From NCBI GenBank assembly GCA_023229575.1, contig JALNYZ010000001.1, positions 186,001 to 250,000 of the forward strand: DNA of 64,000 nt, read 5' to 3'. The position numbers and the translations under genes were made by a program. This DNA is from Prolixibacteraceae bacterium (lineage in GTDB: Bacteria > Bacteroidota > Bacteroidia > Bacteroidales > Prolixibacteraceae). Position 1 is the first letter of the stretch. Each line of letters begins with the position of its first letter. This document shows positions 54,274 through 63,223 of this stretch, in pieces. The notes under the pieces were generated by a model. It was not told the DNA's origin. It saw only the letters and a program-made list of their open reading frames with translations, and searched no databases.

Positions 54274-54380
54274 TATTGCGTAATTGAAGTTTAGTCTGCA
54301 TAAAAATAGATAATAATTTTCCAGACTTTTTGCAGGATGTCAATATATTTAATTTTCGTTGCATTTGGACTTAAGGTAAA

Positions 54381-54388
54381 CAAATCTA
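54381..54388 (-). promoter_or_regulatory. candidate -7 promoter element of the ECF sigma 3 gene
   Basis: The minus strand reads TAGATTTG, a full TAnnTTTG match, with TTTG at 54404-54401 upstream. It would give the sigma 3 mRNA a leader of about 100 bases. Confidence 0.45.
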
Positions 54389-54501
54389 ATCAAGGGTTAT
54401 CAAAGATTGGACAATGAACCTATATATGCGTGAAAGAATTACATAATATATAAATGAGCCTTTTCTGTTATAAAAATTTATGTCCAATCCATTTCTATTC
54501 C

Positions 54502-54509
54502 TATCTTTG
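54502..54509 (+). promoter_or_regulatory. candidate -7 promoter element of the efflux operon
   Basis: TATCTTTG is a full match to TAnnTTTG and would start a transcript near 54515, about 95 bases before the first adaptor ATG. The -33 area holds TGTCCAATC (54481-54489) and not TTTG, so an activator may be needed. Confidence 0.55.
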
Positions 54510-54611
54510 GGGCTGTCAATTTTCTTTCAAAAATTGGATACTCCTTTATTCATTGTTGTGCTTTAAACTTTTGAATCATCAGGGAGTCAAACCAGGGAAT
54601 CAAGCATTATT

Positions 54612-55961
54612 ATGAATAAAAAGAAGTTACTAATCATTAGTTCTATTGCAGTATTTCTGCTAATTATACTCTATTTCAGTTTGAGAAGTAAATCAGGTGA
54701 AGAGTTGATCACCTGCAAAGTTCTAAAGGGATCCATCGAAGTAAAAGTTCATACATCAGGTCAGCTTGAGTCTGAAAACTCCGAAAATATTGTACTGCCG
54801 TCTGTACTGTCAACCCAAAACGTTAGGGTTTATGAGATAAAAATCACAGATTTGATAGAAGAGGGATCCGTAGTTGATTCCGGACAATACATTGCAACGC
54901 TCGACCACAAAGTAATTGAGGAAGTCCTGACGCAAGCCCGCCTTGACCTTGAAGCTGCAATGGTTGTTATCGAAGACGCCAGACTGGATTCGAACCTGAA
55001 TCTCAGCAACTACCGTGATCTTATTACCAATTCACAATCGGATGTTGAAGAGCGAAAAATTGTCCTGGCAGAATCGGTCTACGAATCCCCATCGGTCATC
55101 AAGAAGGCAGAGATGGATCTCAGCAAGGCAGAACGTAAGCTTGAACAGGATATCAAAGGCCTTGCCATGCGGCAACGACAGCTTAACTCCCAGATGGAAC
55201 GCCGGAACATTGATTTCAGGTTGAAGCAAAAAAGGGTGGATGATCTTTTGAAGCTTTATGATGCCCTTATCATCAAGGCACCAAAACCAGGAATGGTGAT
55301 CTATGCACGCGACCGGTTTGGGATCAAGATCCAGGTAGGGTCGGTGCTGACGCCCTGGAGTCCGATCATTGCCACCCTGCCTGATATGACCAAAATGATT
55401 TCAGAAACATTTATCAACGAGATAGATATAGCTAAAATCAAAGTTGGTCAGAAAGTTACACTTAGTATTGATGCTTTTCCTGATAAGGTATTGAACGGCG
55501 AAGTGATTTCTGTTGCCAATATTGGTCAGCCTATGCCCAAAAGCGATTCGAAAGTGTTCCTTGTCAACATTCGTGTTTTTGGAAGTGACCCGGATTTGAA
55601 ACCCGCCATGACTACTGGAAACCTGATTCAGACCGGGGTCTATCCGGATAAATTATACGTACCGTCTGAGGCGGTCTTCGAAACTGATTCTACAAAATTT
55701 GTCTACCTCCACAAGAAGAATATTGTCAGGCAACTGGTCGACACGGGTGAGGAAAATGAAGATTACGTTATTATCAACAAAGGAGTTGTGGAAGGTGATG
55801 AGTTGTTGTTAAGCGAACCTGAAAAAACGGAAGATATTGAGACCATTGGTTGGGATATATACGAAGAACAACTGTCCAGACAAAAGGATAAGAAAATTTC
55901 GGGGGAACAGGCCTCCGGGGTCGATACCGTCAGGCAAGGGAATAACATTGTCAACAAATAA
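54612..55961 (+). CDS. HlyD-type periplasmic adaptor (membrane fusion protein) of an ABC efflux system
   Basis: 449 aa. An N-terminal membrane anchor (LLIISSIAVFLLIILYFSL) is followed by the beta-barrel and lipoyl halves (CKVLKGSIEVKVHTSGQLES; VDSGQYIATLDHK), a helical hairpin (about 100-215, rich in QARLDLEAAM, ERKIVLAESVYES), the second lipoyl half (IIKAPKPGMVIYARD) and the membrane-proximal beta domain. It would join the inner-membrane permease encoded next to the TolC-type protein. The last 30 residues are a polar tail. It is the first gene of a four-gene operon and has a diverged relative at its end (58875-60107). Confidence 0.9.
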   Translation: MNKKKLLIISSIAVFLLIILYFSLRSKSGEELITCKVLKGSIEVKVHTSGQLESENSENIVLPSVLSTQNVRVYEIKITDLIEEGSVVDSGQYIATLDHKVIEEVLTQARLDLEAAMVVIEDARLDSNLNLSNYRDLITNSQSDVEERKIVLAESVYESPSVIKKAEMDLSKAERKLEQDIKGLAMRQRQLNSQMERRNIDFRLKQKRVDDLLKLYDALIIKAPKPGMVIYARDRFGIKIQVGSVLTPWSPIIATLPDMTKMISETFINEIDIAKIKVGQKVTLSIDAFPDKVLNGEVISVANIGQPMPKSDSKVFLVNIRVFGSDPDLKPAMTTGNLIQTGVYPDKLYVPSEAVFETDSTKFVYLHKKNIVRQLVDTGEENEDYVIINKGVVEGDELLLSEPEKTEDIETIGWDIYEEQLSRQKDKKISGEQASGVDTVRQGNNIVNK

Positions 55962-56018
55962 AAATTTCCCAATCAAACAAGTTGTATCCTTGATTTCCAA
56001 CTATCGAATATACCCCTC

Positions 56019-57383
56019 ATGAAGATACGCGCTTTTTATACAAGATATTCCTACAATGTTCAGATAGCCATTGAGGCCATCATCGCCAATAAGGTAAAAT
56101 CCCTCCTGACTGCTCTGGGTATTATATTTGGGGTGGCAGCTGTGATCAGTATGCTGGCCATTGGTAATGGTGCAGAGCAGGAGATCCTCGAACAGATCAA
56201 AATGGTGGGGGTCAATAATATCATTGTGACGCCAATTTTGCAGGCCGATCAGGCCAGTTCCAATGATGCCAAAGCAGGGAGTGCAACCGAAAGCAATCAA
56301 TTGAGCGGGGGTAAGAAGAAATTTTCGAAAGGATTAACCCTGAACGATGCCGCATCCATCAAGCAAATAATTTCCACAGTACAAGATGTTTGTCCAATCA
56401 TAACATTCAATTACACAGCCATTTTGCACGACATAAGCAGTCCGGTTAAACTGGATGGAACAGACAACACCTATTTCCGCCTCTTTGATATAAAACTTGA
56501 AAGCGGAACCTTTTTTCACGAACAGCATACCACGGAAGGATATCCGGTATGCATCATTGGCTACAATGTAAAAAACCTGTTTTTCAACCATGAATCCCCC
56601 ATTGGAAAATACATCAAGTGCGGACAGATTTGGCTTCAGGTCATTGGCGTCATCGAACGACGCAATTTTGTCGGGAGCGGTGGCGGGACCATGTCGATCA
56701 GCAGTACCGACAACAGTGTCATTATTCCGGTAAAAACAATGCTTCTCCGGTACAGGAACAGGGCTTTGATCCGGGGCGACCAGGTAAAAATGGTCAGTTC
56801 GGGAAGGGACAATACCCCTAACAAAGTGGAGGACACCAACCAGCTAGACAAATTGATTGTCCGGGTCAAAGAGACGCAGCAACTCACTGCAACTGCCAAA
56901 GTTGTTGGCAATATGCTGATGCGCAAACACAACGACATTCATGATGTCGATGTCAGTATTCCTGAATTGCTTCTAAAACAGCAACAAAAAACAAAAAACA
57001 TTTTCAACATCGTATTGGGCGCCATTGCAGGGATTTCCCTGATTGTCGGTGGTATTGGCATCATGAACATCATGCTTGCTTCAGTGATGGAACGTATCCG
57101 CGAGATTGGTACCCGTCAGGCCATTGGGGCTTCCAGAAAGGACATTGTTTTTCAGTTTTTATCAGAATCGACCCTGATCAGCCTGGCCGGTGGATTGATT
57201 GGCGTAATACTTGGCGTTATCCTTTCCAAGATCATTCAAACGGTGTTCGATATCAAAACCATCATCTCGCTGTTTTCTATTTTTATTTCCTTCGGCGTTT
57301 CAGTCTTTATCGGGATCACCTTTGGGTACCTTCCCGCTAAAAAAGCTGCAGACAAAGATCCGGTTGAATCACTCAGACAATAA
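56019..57383 (+). CDS. MacB/FtsX-type ABC transporter permease
   Basis: 454 aa. Topology is that of MacB without the ATPase: first helix in LLTALGIIFGVAAVISMLAI (about 28-48), a periplasmic MacB_PCD domain of about 280 residues, then three helices in the FtsX domain (GAIAGISLIVGGIGIMNIML, LAGGLIGVILGVILSKII, ISLFSIFISFGVSVFIGITF). The MASVMERIREIGTRQAIGAS loop typical of MacB (here LASVMERIREIG) is present. The nucleotide-binding subunit is not in this window, although MacB homologs usually have it fused or adjacent. It lies 57 bp after the adaptor and 7 bp before the TolC-type gene. Confidence 0.92.
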   Translation: MKIRAFYTRYSYNVQIAIEAIIANKVKSLLTALGIIFGVAAVISMLAIGNGAEQEILEQIKMVGVNNIIVTPILQADQASSNDAKAGSATESNQLSGGKKKFSKGLTLNDAASIKQIISTVQDVCPIITFNYTAILHDISSPVKLDGTDNTYFRLFDIKLESGTFFHEQHTTEGYPVCIIGYNVKNLFFNHESPIGKYIKCGQIWLQVIGVIERRNFVGSGGGTMSISSTDNSVIIPVKTMLLRYRNRALIRGDQVKMVSSGRDNTPNKVEDTNQLDKLIVRVKETQQLTATAKVVGNMLMRKHNDIHDVDVSIPELLLKQQQKTKNIFNIVLGAIAGISLIVGGIGIMNIMLASVMERIREIGTRQAIGASRKDIVFQFLSESTLISLAGGLIGVILGVILSKIIQTVFDIKTIISLFSIFISFGVSVFIGITFGYLPAKKAADKDPVESLRQ

Positions 57384-57390
57384 ATTACCT

Positions 57391-58878
57391 ATGATCCGTT
57401 TTTTTGCATTTCTTCTGATTGCGGCCTCCTGTCAAATTGCTTTCGGGCAAGGCAAGATTCGTAAGATATCATTGCAAGAAGCTATTGACCTGGCTTCCAG
57501 GCAGTCGCTGGATGCTTTCAAACAACAAAACATGTATCTTTCAAGCTATTGGGAATATAAGTACTATAGATCTGACAAGCTTCCGCAATTTTTGGTGGGT
57601 GCCAATCCGCTCTCCTACAACAACTCGATCAGACAGGACTACATACCGCAGGACCAAAGCTGGCAATACAGTCAGCAAAAAAACATCACCTCCAGCGCTT
57701 CTTTGAAGATGACGCAAAATGTCGGCCTGACCGGCGGTAGTTTTTCGGCCAGTTCTGATATTGGGATGGTAAGAAATTTCCTGGGCGATCAACAGACCTT
57801 GTACTCTTCCAACATGATCAGTCTGGGTTACCGTCAAAAATTGAACGGCTACAATGCCATGCACTGGAAATCAAAGATTGAACCGCTGAAATTCGAAACT
57901 GCCAAAAAACAATATATTCAATCGAGAGAAGATATCGCTGTCAAGACAACCACCAAATTCTTTGTTCTGGTGGATGCGCAGATTGAAATTAATATTGCAA
58001 AAACCAACCTCGCTAACGCTGATACCTTATACCAAATTGGGAAAGGTCGTTATCAGGTAGGTACGGTAACCCAGGATGAACTGCTGAACTTCGAGCTGAA
58101 TCTGATGAATTCGAGGATCGCTTTAACACGTGCCAATCAGGGACTTTTGAGGGCCCGCTCTGATCTGAACAGCTTTCTGGGACTTGAGAAAAATGCCGTC
58201 CTCGACTGCATTTTGCCATCCGGAATAAGTTCCTCCCTGCAGATCGATGTTGAAGAGGCCATTCAGAAATCAATGACCAATAATCCTGATATTTTATCGC
58301 AAGAGAGGCGAATTTTGGAGCAGGACAGCAATGTTAAACTGGTCAAATCGCAGAATGGATTAAGTGCCGATATTAGCGCCCTTGCAGGTTTAAACCAAAA
58401 ATCAATTTCACTTGCCGAATCTTATCAAAATCCCAACCAATTCCAGAACATCGCACTTGTAGGGCTCTCTGTTCCAATTGTAGACTGGGGCAGAAGGAAA
58501 GGTCAGATATTAATGGCCAAGTCCAATCGTGAGGTGGTCCTCAACAGCGTAAAACAGGAGAGGATTGATTTTGAGCAATCAGTCATGATGAATGTCCTGG
58601 AGTTCAACCTGCAATCGGACCAGGTTCAGAACTCCGCCAAAGCTGACACCATCGCCCAGATGGGATTTGATGTAACCATGAGACGTTTCAAAATCGGGAA
58701 GCTGGATGTAACCAAGCTCAACCTGGCCAGAAATGACCTGGAGAATGCCAAAAGGGCCTACATCAATTCCCTAAGGAAATATTGGTTGTCCTATTATCAG
58801 ATCCGTGGATTGGCGTTGTTTGATTTTGAGAAGAAAACTGATTTAATAGCTGAATTTGACAAAATTTTGAACCAATGA
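57391..58878 (+). CDS. TolC-family outer-membrane efflux protein
   Basis: I chose ATG 57391 (495 aa) because it starts with a signal peptide (MIRFFAFLLIAASCQIAFGQ). The longer in-frame reading from 57211 would lie within the permease gene and translate its sequence out of frame. The mature part begins ISLQEAIDLASRQSLDAFKQ, the TolC repeat start. Two long helical coiled-coil halves with IGKGRYQVGTVTQDELLNFE and FKIGKLDVTKLNLARNDLEN (the paired repeats with Y/FxxGxxxxxxLL) follow. It forms the outer-membrane duct of the pump. Its last bases overlap the second adaptor (ATGA). Confidence 0.92.
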   Translation: MIRFFAFLLIAASCQIAFGQGKIRKISLQEAIDLASRQSLDAFKQQNMYLSSYWEYKYYRSDKLPQFLVGANPLSYNNSIRQDYIPQDQSWQYSQQKNITSSASLKMTQNVGLTGGSFSASSDIGMVRNFLGDQQTLYSSNMISLGYRQKLNGYNAMHWKSKIEPLKFETAKKQYIQSREDIAVKTTTKFFVLVDAQIEINIAKTNLANADTLYQIGKGRYQVGTVTQDELLNFELNLMNSRIALTRANQGLLRARSDLNSFLGLEKNAVLDCILPSGISSSLQIDVEEAIQKSMTNNPDILSQERRILEQDSNVKLVKSQNGLSADISALAGLNQKSISLAESYQNPNQFQNIALVGLSVPIVDWGRRKGQILMAKSNREVVLNSVKQERIDFEQSVMMNVLEFNLQSDQVQNSAKADTIAQMGFDVTMRRFKIGKLDVTKLNLARNDLENAKRAYINSLRKYWLSYYQIRGLALFDFEKKTDLIAEFDKILNQ

Positions 58879-60107
58879 AGCTTACCAAATCAAATAAGAC
58901 ATTAATTATTGGCACAGCACTTTGTGTTGTCCTTCTGGTAGTTGGCTGGCTTTACTTTCGCAAACAGGTAGCAGGGATATACAGGGTAAAAACGGAGAAT
59001 TTTGAAGCCATCATCACCTGCAAAGGGGAGATACAGAGTGAAAAGGCTGTCCTCATCAATCTGCCTGACATTTTCGGCAACAGGACCCTTGAGCTCTGGG
59101 ATATGCAGATCAAGGATCTCATTCCTGAAGGCTCCATTGTTAAGAAAGGGGATTACGTGGCCCTTCTGGACCAGGGCAGGATCAAGCAACTCAAAGAGAA
59201 CAACGGGGAGTACCTGAAAAAAATGCTTTTTAATTTCAGTGACTCCAAGATTGACAGCGCCGTTGACCTGGTGGCGCTTCGTAATGGGATCGATCAGTTT
59301 AGATACGACCTCAACAACCGTAAAATTGAGTTGGAGCAGTCTGCTTACGAATCACCAGCTTTCCAGCGAAAAGCGCAAATGGCCTACGAAAGGATAGTCA
59401 GACAAATGGACGCAAGGGTCAGGGCATATCTAATGACCCAAAAAACCTTGAGAATTCAGGTATCAAGGGTGGAAGATAAAGTGAAAGAATTGACACTCAA
59501 GGATAAAAACTACCAAATCGCACTTGATGCCGCTAGGATTACTGCCCCTAAAGATGGCATGCTCATTTATGGCCGTACATTCGGCCGGGGCGGTAGCCGT
59601 AAACTCACCGTAGGTTCCTATATAAGCATGCAAAGCCCAGTTATAGCAACACTGCCCGATCTGTCTGTATTGGCATCAGAAACTTATGTTGAGGAGATTT
59701 ATATCTCAAAAATTAAAATAGGGGACAGTGTCAGGGTTTACATCGATGCCCTGAAAAATCAATTGAAAGTTGGGGTAATCTCCAATATCTCAAACGTAGG
59801 ACAAGAGATGTCAGGATTTGAATCGAAGGTTTTTAAAGTGATTATCCGGATTTCGAGTGACAACAAACGCATTAAACCCGCCATGACCACCAACAATGAA
59901 ATTATCATCTCCAAAGAGCCAAATGTTCTGGTCATACCGCGCTCCTCTCTTTTTTCCGATGGGCCGGATCAATTTGTCTACCTGAAAGAATTTGGTAGAG
60001 TTTCGACGAGAAATGTCGAATGCGGCAACCAGAATGAAAAATTCGTCGTTATCAAAAGTGGATTGAAGGAGGGGGATAAGATCTTGTTGAATAAGCCCTT
60101 GAATTAA
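58875..60107 (+). CDS. second HlyD-type periplasmic adaptor of the efflux operon
   Basis: 410 aa. Anchor IIGTALCVVLLVVGWLYF, then lipoyl and beta domains (TCKGEIQSEKAVLINLPDIF, VKKGDYVALLDQG), a helical hairpin (about 95-210) and ITAPKDGMLIYGRTFGRGGS. It is related to the adaptor at 54612 over its full length but clearly diverged (both have ETYxxEIxIxKIKxGxxV near residue 265-290). Translation is coupled to the TolC gene by the 4-bp overlap. Two adaptors in one operon may form a mixed hexamer or serve two permeases. Confidence 0.9.
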   Translation: MKLTKSNKTLIIGTALCVVLLVVGWLYFRKQVAGIYRVKTENFEAIITCKGEIQSEKAVLINLPDIFGNRTLELWDMQIKDLIPEGSIVKKGDYVALLDQGRIKQLKENNGEYLKKMLFNFSDSKIDSAVDLVALRNGIDQFRYDLNNRKIELEQSAYESPAFQRKAQMAYERIVRQMDARVRAYLMTQKTLRIQVSRVEDKVKELTLKDKNYQIALDAARITAPKDGMLIYGRTFGRGGSRKLTVGSYISMQSPVIATLPDLSVLASETYVEEIYISKIKIGDSVRVYIDALKNQLKVGVISNISNVGQEMSGFESKVFKVIIRISSDNKRIKPAMTTNNEIIISKEPNVLVIPRSSLFSDGPDQFVYLKEFGRVSTRNVECGNQNEKFVVIKSGLKEGDKILLNKPLN

Positions 60108-60140
60108 ATTACAAATTACGGATTACAGATTACGAATCAC
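60108..60140. repeat. degenerate heptamer tandem repeat
   Basis: Four to five head-to-tail heptamers (ATTACAA, ATTACGG, ATTACAG, ATTACGA, then ATCAC) start right after the stop codon of the second adaptor. The unit resembles the ATTACGA-type short repeats found scattered in many genomes. Confidence 0.8.
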
Positions 60141-60514
60141 CAGACAAATGGAATAATTTTATAGCGGGTTTTACCGCAATACCCCGAATAACCCTTCAAT
60201 TCCATTCTTAACGTTTTATCTTCGAGGGTTGTCCTTACAATTAAAAGCACTATTGACTAATGCGTCCAAAACAAATTTACAAAATATCTTTGTTCGGACA
60301 TGATTTCGTTATAGAAGTTTCCCATCAGTTCAATGTTGAAAAATAAGACAATATCCCCCATCTTCCCATTAAACTATCTATGTCCAATTCAGTCTATGTG
60401 CTATCAAAGGTTATAACAAGGAGGATAACAGTATTTATCATTTTTTACTCTGCGCATTTTTGTTATCATTGTCTGTTTAATAATCTGTTAACACTTTTAT
60501 AATCAAACTACAAC
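60141..60514. other. intergenic leader region of the S46 peptidase gene
   Basis: No gene or RNA is recognisable in these 374 bp. They contain a -7 element at 60285-60292 and three TGTCCrAw-type motifs: CGTCCAAA at 60263-60270, reversed TTCGGACA at 60293-60300 and TGTCCAAT at 60381-60388. No terminator follows the efflux operon here. Confidence 0.45.
60285..60292 (+). promoter_or_regulatory. candidate -7 promoter element upstream of the S46 peptidase gene
   Basis: TATCTTTG, identical to the element at 54502. As there, a GTCCAA motif occupies the upstream position (22 versus 21 bases start to start). The leader would be about 220 bases, so another promoter nearer the gene is possible. Confidence 0.4.
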
Positions 60515-62662
60515 ATGATGAACCTACGAAAATTCGGATTACTGATTTTGTCAACCATCATTTTATCCTCCGGCTCTTTGAGGGCGGACGAAGGAATGTG
60601 GATGCTTCCGCTGCTTCAGAAGCTGAACAGTAAAAAAATGTCAGAGATGGGATTTAAGCTCTCTACCAAAGATATTTACGACATCAACAAATCCAGTCTG
60701 AAGGATGCAGTGATGCATTTTGGCGGTGGCTGTACGGCAGAGCTGATCTCCAAAGAGGGACTTGTACTAACCAACCATCACTGTGGCTACGGTACGATTC
60801 AAAAACTTAGCACGGTAGACCACGACTACCTTGAAAATGGCTATTGGGCTAAAAACCGGGATGAGGAGCTTCCTGCCAAAGGACTCACCGTCACATTTCT
60901 CGACAGGTTTGAGGATGTTACCAAAGCGGTAACGGATGTAATGGCTGCAGCAGTCGATCCAAAAGCCAAAGATGCAGCATTCGCGACCATTTCCGATAAA
61001 TTGACCGCCAAAGCAGTTGAAGGAAATAAGTACCTGAAAGCCAGGGTCGTCTCTTTCTTCGGCGACAACCAATATTACATGGTCGTTACCAAGACCTACA
61101 GCGACATTCGTTTTGTAGGAGCTCCCCCCTCCTCCATCGGGAAATTCGGCGCTGATACGGATAACTGGATGTGGCCGCGTCATACGGGCGATTTCAGCAT
61201 GTTTCGCATCTATGTCGACAAAGACAACAACCCGGCCGAGTATGCCAAGGATAACGTTCCTTATCAGCCAAAAAAATACCTGACCATCTCACTCAAGGGA
61301 GTCAACCAGAACGATCCTGCCATGATCATCGGCTATCCCGGCAGAACCAACCGTTTCATGACCTCCTACGAAGTGAAGGAGACCAGCGGGATCACCAACG
61401 CTGTGACCATCCTGGTAAGAGGGGTTCGTCAAAATGTTTTGATGGCCGATATGGAGGCAGATCCAAAAATCAGGTTACAATATTCGAGCAAATATGCCGG
61501 ATCATCCAACTTCTGGAAAAAAGCGATTGGCATGAACGAGACCTTCGTCAAATTGAAAGTCATGGACAGAAGGGCCGCCGAAGAGAAAATTTTCACCGAA
61601 TGGGTGGATGCAGATCCGGCAAGGGTTGAAAAATATGGCAAAGCCTTGGCTGATGTAAAATCTGCCATCGAAGGAAGGGCCAAGCTTCAGCTGATCTACA
61701 GGTATTACATGGAGGCACTGAATTCCATCGAACTGACTTCAGCTGCAAACCGTTTTGCACCGCGACCAGAAGGCAGTGAAAGGAGTGGTCAGGGAGGTGG
61801 CAGAGGATATTTTAGCAGAACTCCGGCCGATTTCTACAAAGATTACAATGTTTCTACCGACAAGAAGGTGGCCAAGGCGCTGATTGCCATCTTCAAAGAA
61901 AAAGTTCCGGCAACAGACCTTCCGGCAATTTACAAGACCATCGATACCGACTATAACGGAAACATCAATGCCTATGTTGACGCTATGTTCGATAATTCGG
62001 TATTTGTATCTGAAGCAAAACTGAACGCGGCCCTGGCAGGAGACAAAAAAGCCATTGAAAAAGATCCGGCTTTGCTGGCGGCTAAAGATATCTCGGCCTC
62101 CATTATGAAATACATGCGCGATCTGGAGCAGTACCGCACACAATATTCCCAGGGCCAGAAACAGTACATCGCCGGTATGCTCGAGATGAAAGCCGGACAG
62201 GCTATCTATCCTGATGCCAACTCTACCATGCGTCTGACTTACGGTAAAGTTCTGAATTACTCCCCAAAAGATGGTGTGATCTATGATTACGTAACCACGA
62301 TGGATGGTGTGATACAAAAAGAGGATCCTAAAAATTGGGAGTTTGTGGTTCCTGCCAAACTGAAAGAGCTATACAATGCCAAAGACTTTGGTCAATATGC
62401 CATGAAAGATGGTCGCATGCCGGTAGCATTCCTGACCAACAACGATATCACAGGAGGTAACTCAGGAAGTCCGGTGATGAACAAAAAAGGCGAACTGATT
62501 GGCACTGCCTTCGATGGCAACTGGGAGTCGATGAGCAGTGATATCATTTTTGAACCTTCGCTGCAACGTTGCATCAATGTGGATATTCGCTATACATTGT
62601 TTATCATGGATAAATTTGGCGGAGCAGGATGGTTGCTGAATGAGATGAAATTTGGTAAATAA
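60515..62662 (+). CDS. S46-family dipeptidyl-peptidase (DPP7-type)
   Basis: 715 aa, with a signal peptide (LLILSTIILSSGSLRA). The mature part starts DEGMWMLPLLQKLN, the conserved S46 beginning. Catalytic residues fit the chymotrypsin-fold family: His89 in LTNHHCGYG, an Asp in RHTGDFSMFRIY and Ser650 in TGGNSGSPV. The residue 18 positions after that Ser is Gly668 (AFDGNW); DPP11 enzymes, which cut after acidic residues, have Arg there, while DPP7 has Gly. This points to DPP7-like cleavage of hydrophobic or neutral dipeptides from N-termini in the periplasm. It stands alone, 408 bp after the efflux operon. Confidence 0.93.
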   Translation: MMNLRKFGLLILSTIILSSGSLRADEGMWMLPLLQKLNSKKMSEMGFKLSTKDIYDINKSSLKDAVMHFGGGCTAELISKEGLVLTNHHCGYGTIQKLSTVDHDYLENGYWAKNRDEELPAKGLTVTFLDRFEDVTKAVTDVMAAAVDPKAKDAAFATISDKLTAKAVEGNKYLKARVVSFFGDNQYYMVVTKTYSDIRFVGAPPSSIGKFGADTDNWMWPRHTGDFSMFRIYVDKDNNPAEYAKDNVPYQPKKYLTISLKGVNQNDPAMIIGYPGRTNRFMTSYEVKETSGITNAVTILVRGVRQNVLMADMEADPKIRLQYSSKYAGSSNFWKKAIGMNETFVKLKVMDRRAAEEKIFTEWVDADPARVEKYGKALADVKSAIEGRAKLQLIYRYYMEALNSIELTSAANRFAPRPEGSERSGQGGGRGYFSRTPADFYKDYNVSTDKKVAKALIAIFKEKVPATDLPAIYKTIDTDYNGNINAYVDAMFDNSVFVSEAKLNAALAGDKKAIEKDPALLAAKDISASIMKYMRDLEQYRTQYSQGQKQYIAGMLEMKAGQAIYPDANSTMRLTYGKVLNYSPKDGVIYDYVTTMDGVIQKEDPKNWEFVVPAKLKELYNAKDFGQYAMKDGRMPVAFLTNNDITGGNSGSPVMNKKGELIGTAFDGNWESMSSDIIFEPSLQRCINVDIRYTLFIMDKFGGAGWLLNEMKFGK

Positions 62663-62693
62663 GGCGGGTCCGTTTTCAGTAATTCGTTAATAA

Positions 62694-62728
62694 AACACCC
62701 TCAAGGTTTTGAAAACCTTGAGGGTGTT
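62694..62728. repeat. 35-bp near-perfect palindrome downstream of the S46 gene
   Basis: Arms of 17 bases (AACACCCTCAAGGTTTT and its complement) surround a single G. It begins 31 bases after the peptidase stop. No T-run follows on either side, so it may serve as a processing or bidirectional end signal between the convergent genes. CCTCAAGGTTTT-type palindromes are common interspersed elements in Bacteroidetes. Confidence 0.85.
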
Positions 62729-62812
62729 GCCCACATCTCAGTATATCGGCAAGCATCCGCCCTTCAGATATTTTCAGGGAGGTTGGTTGCTGGTTGTTGT
62801 ATGAGGAAAAAG

Positions 62813-63223
62813 CTATTGTGAAAATGACATTGTTTTGATGTACTCTTCCAGCCTTTCAGCATTGTAGATTCCGGTTACTTGTCTGGGCCTGTTGTTGATA
62901 ATTTTGATCACAAGAAACTCCTTGAAGAAGATTCGACTTATTTTTATTGATTTCACATCATTCAAATAAATTTCACTCTGCGTATTCATTAACAGTGCTG
63001 TTAAAATAAGAATCAAACCCACAATTCCAATAAGTAAACCGCTCGTTAGGGCGTGTGTATCGTTGTGCTTTACAAAATTCATTAAATTGAAAAGACCAAA
63101 CAAAAACAATAAACTTGAGGATAAAAGTCTGGAACGCTTTAAATACCCGGCATTGTCCGTAATTAATATTTTGTCCCCTTCAAATACTAATTTGCCTTTT
63201 TTGAGTTCAAATGTGTTGTCCAT
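62813..63223 (-). CDS. small membrane protein of unknown function
   Basis: 136 aa with two hydrophobic helices (LLSSSLLFLFGLFNLMNFV at about 33-51 and SGLLIGIVGLILILTALLMN at about 61-80), joined by a short polar turn. The flanking soluble parts (LKKGKLVFEGDKILITDN; IYLNDVKSIKISRIFFKEFL) have the alternating pattern of a PH-like beta domain interrupted by the membrane hairpin. I do not recognise a named family. It is convergent with the S46 gene and divergent from the isomerase gene at 63408. Confidence 0.65.
   Translation of the reverse strand: MDNTFELKKGKLVFEGDKILITDNAGYLKRSRLLSSSLLFLFGLFNLMNFVKHNDTHALTSGLLIGIVGLILILTALLMNTQSEIYLNDVKSIKISRIFFKEFLVIKIINNRPRQVTGIYNAERLEEYIKTMSFSQ

Larger units (their letters stand above)
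54274..54611. other. divergent promoter region between the PUL 3 sigma gene and the efflux operon
   Basis: This 338-bp gap has no reading frame that looks real. It carries a minus-strand -7 element (54381-54388), a plus-strand -7 element (54502-54509) and three copies of a TGTCCAAw-like motif: reversed at 54364-54371 and 54406-54413, forward at 54481-54488. GATTGGACA (54405-54413) and TGTCCAATC (54481-54489) form a 9-bp inverted pair. Confidence 0.5.

Noticed and set aside
54274..54611. A small gene or riboswitch in the divergent gap
   Set aside because: No open frame with a protein-like product and no extended RNA structure was visible.
57211..57390. An upstream extension of the TolC-type gene
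   Set aside because: It lies within the permease gene in another frame; the signal peptide starts at 57391.
60767..62317. Several long minus-strand frames opposite the S46 peptidase gene
   Set aside because: They mirror the coding bias of the S46 gene, lack family features and have no promoter.
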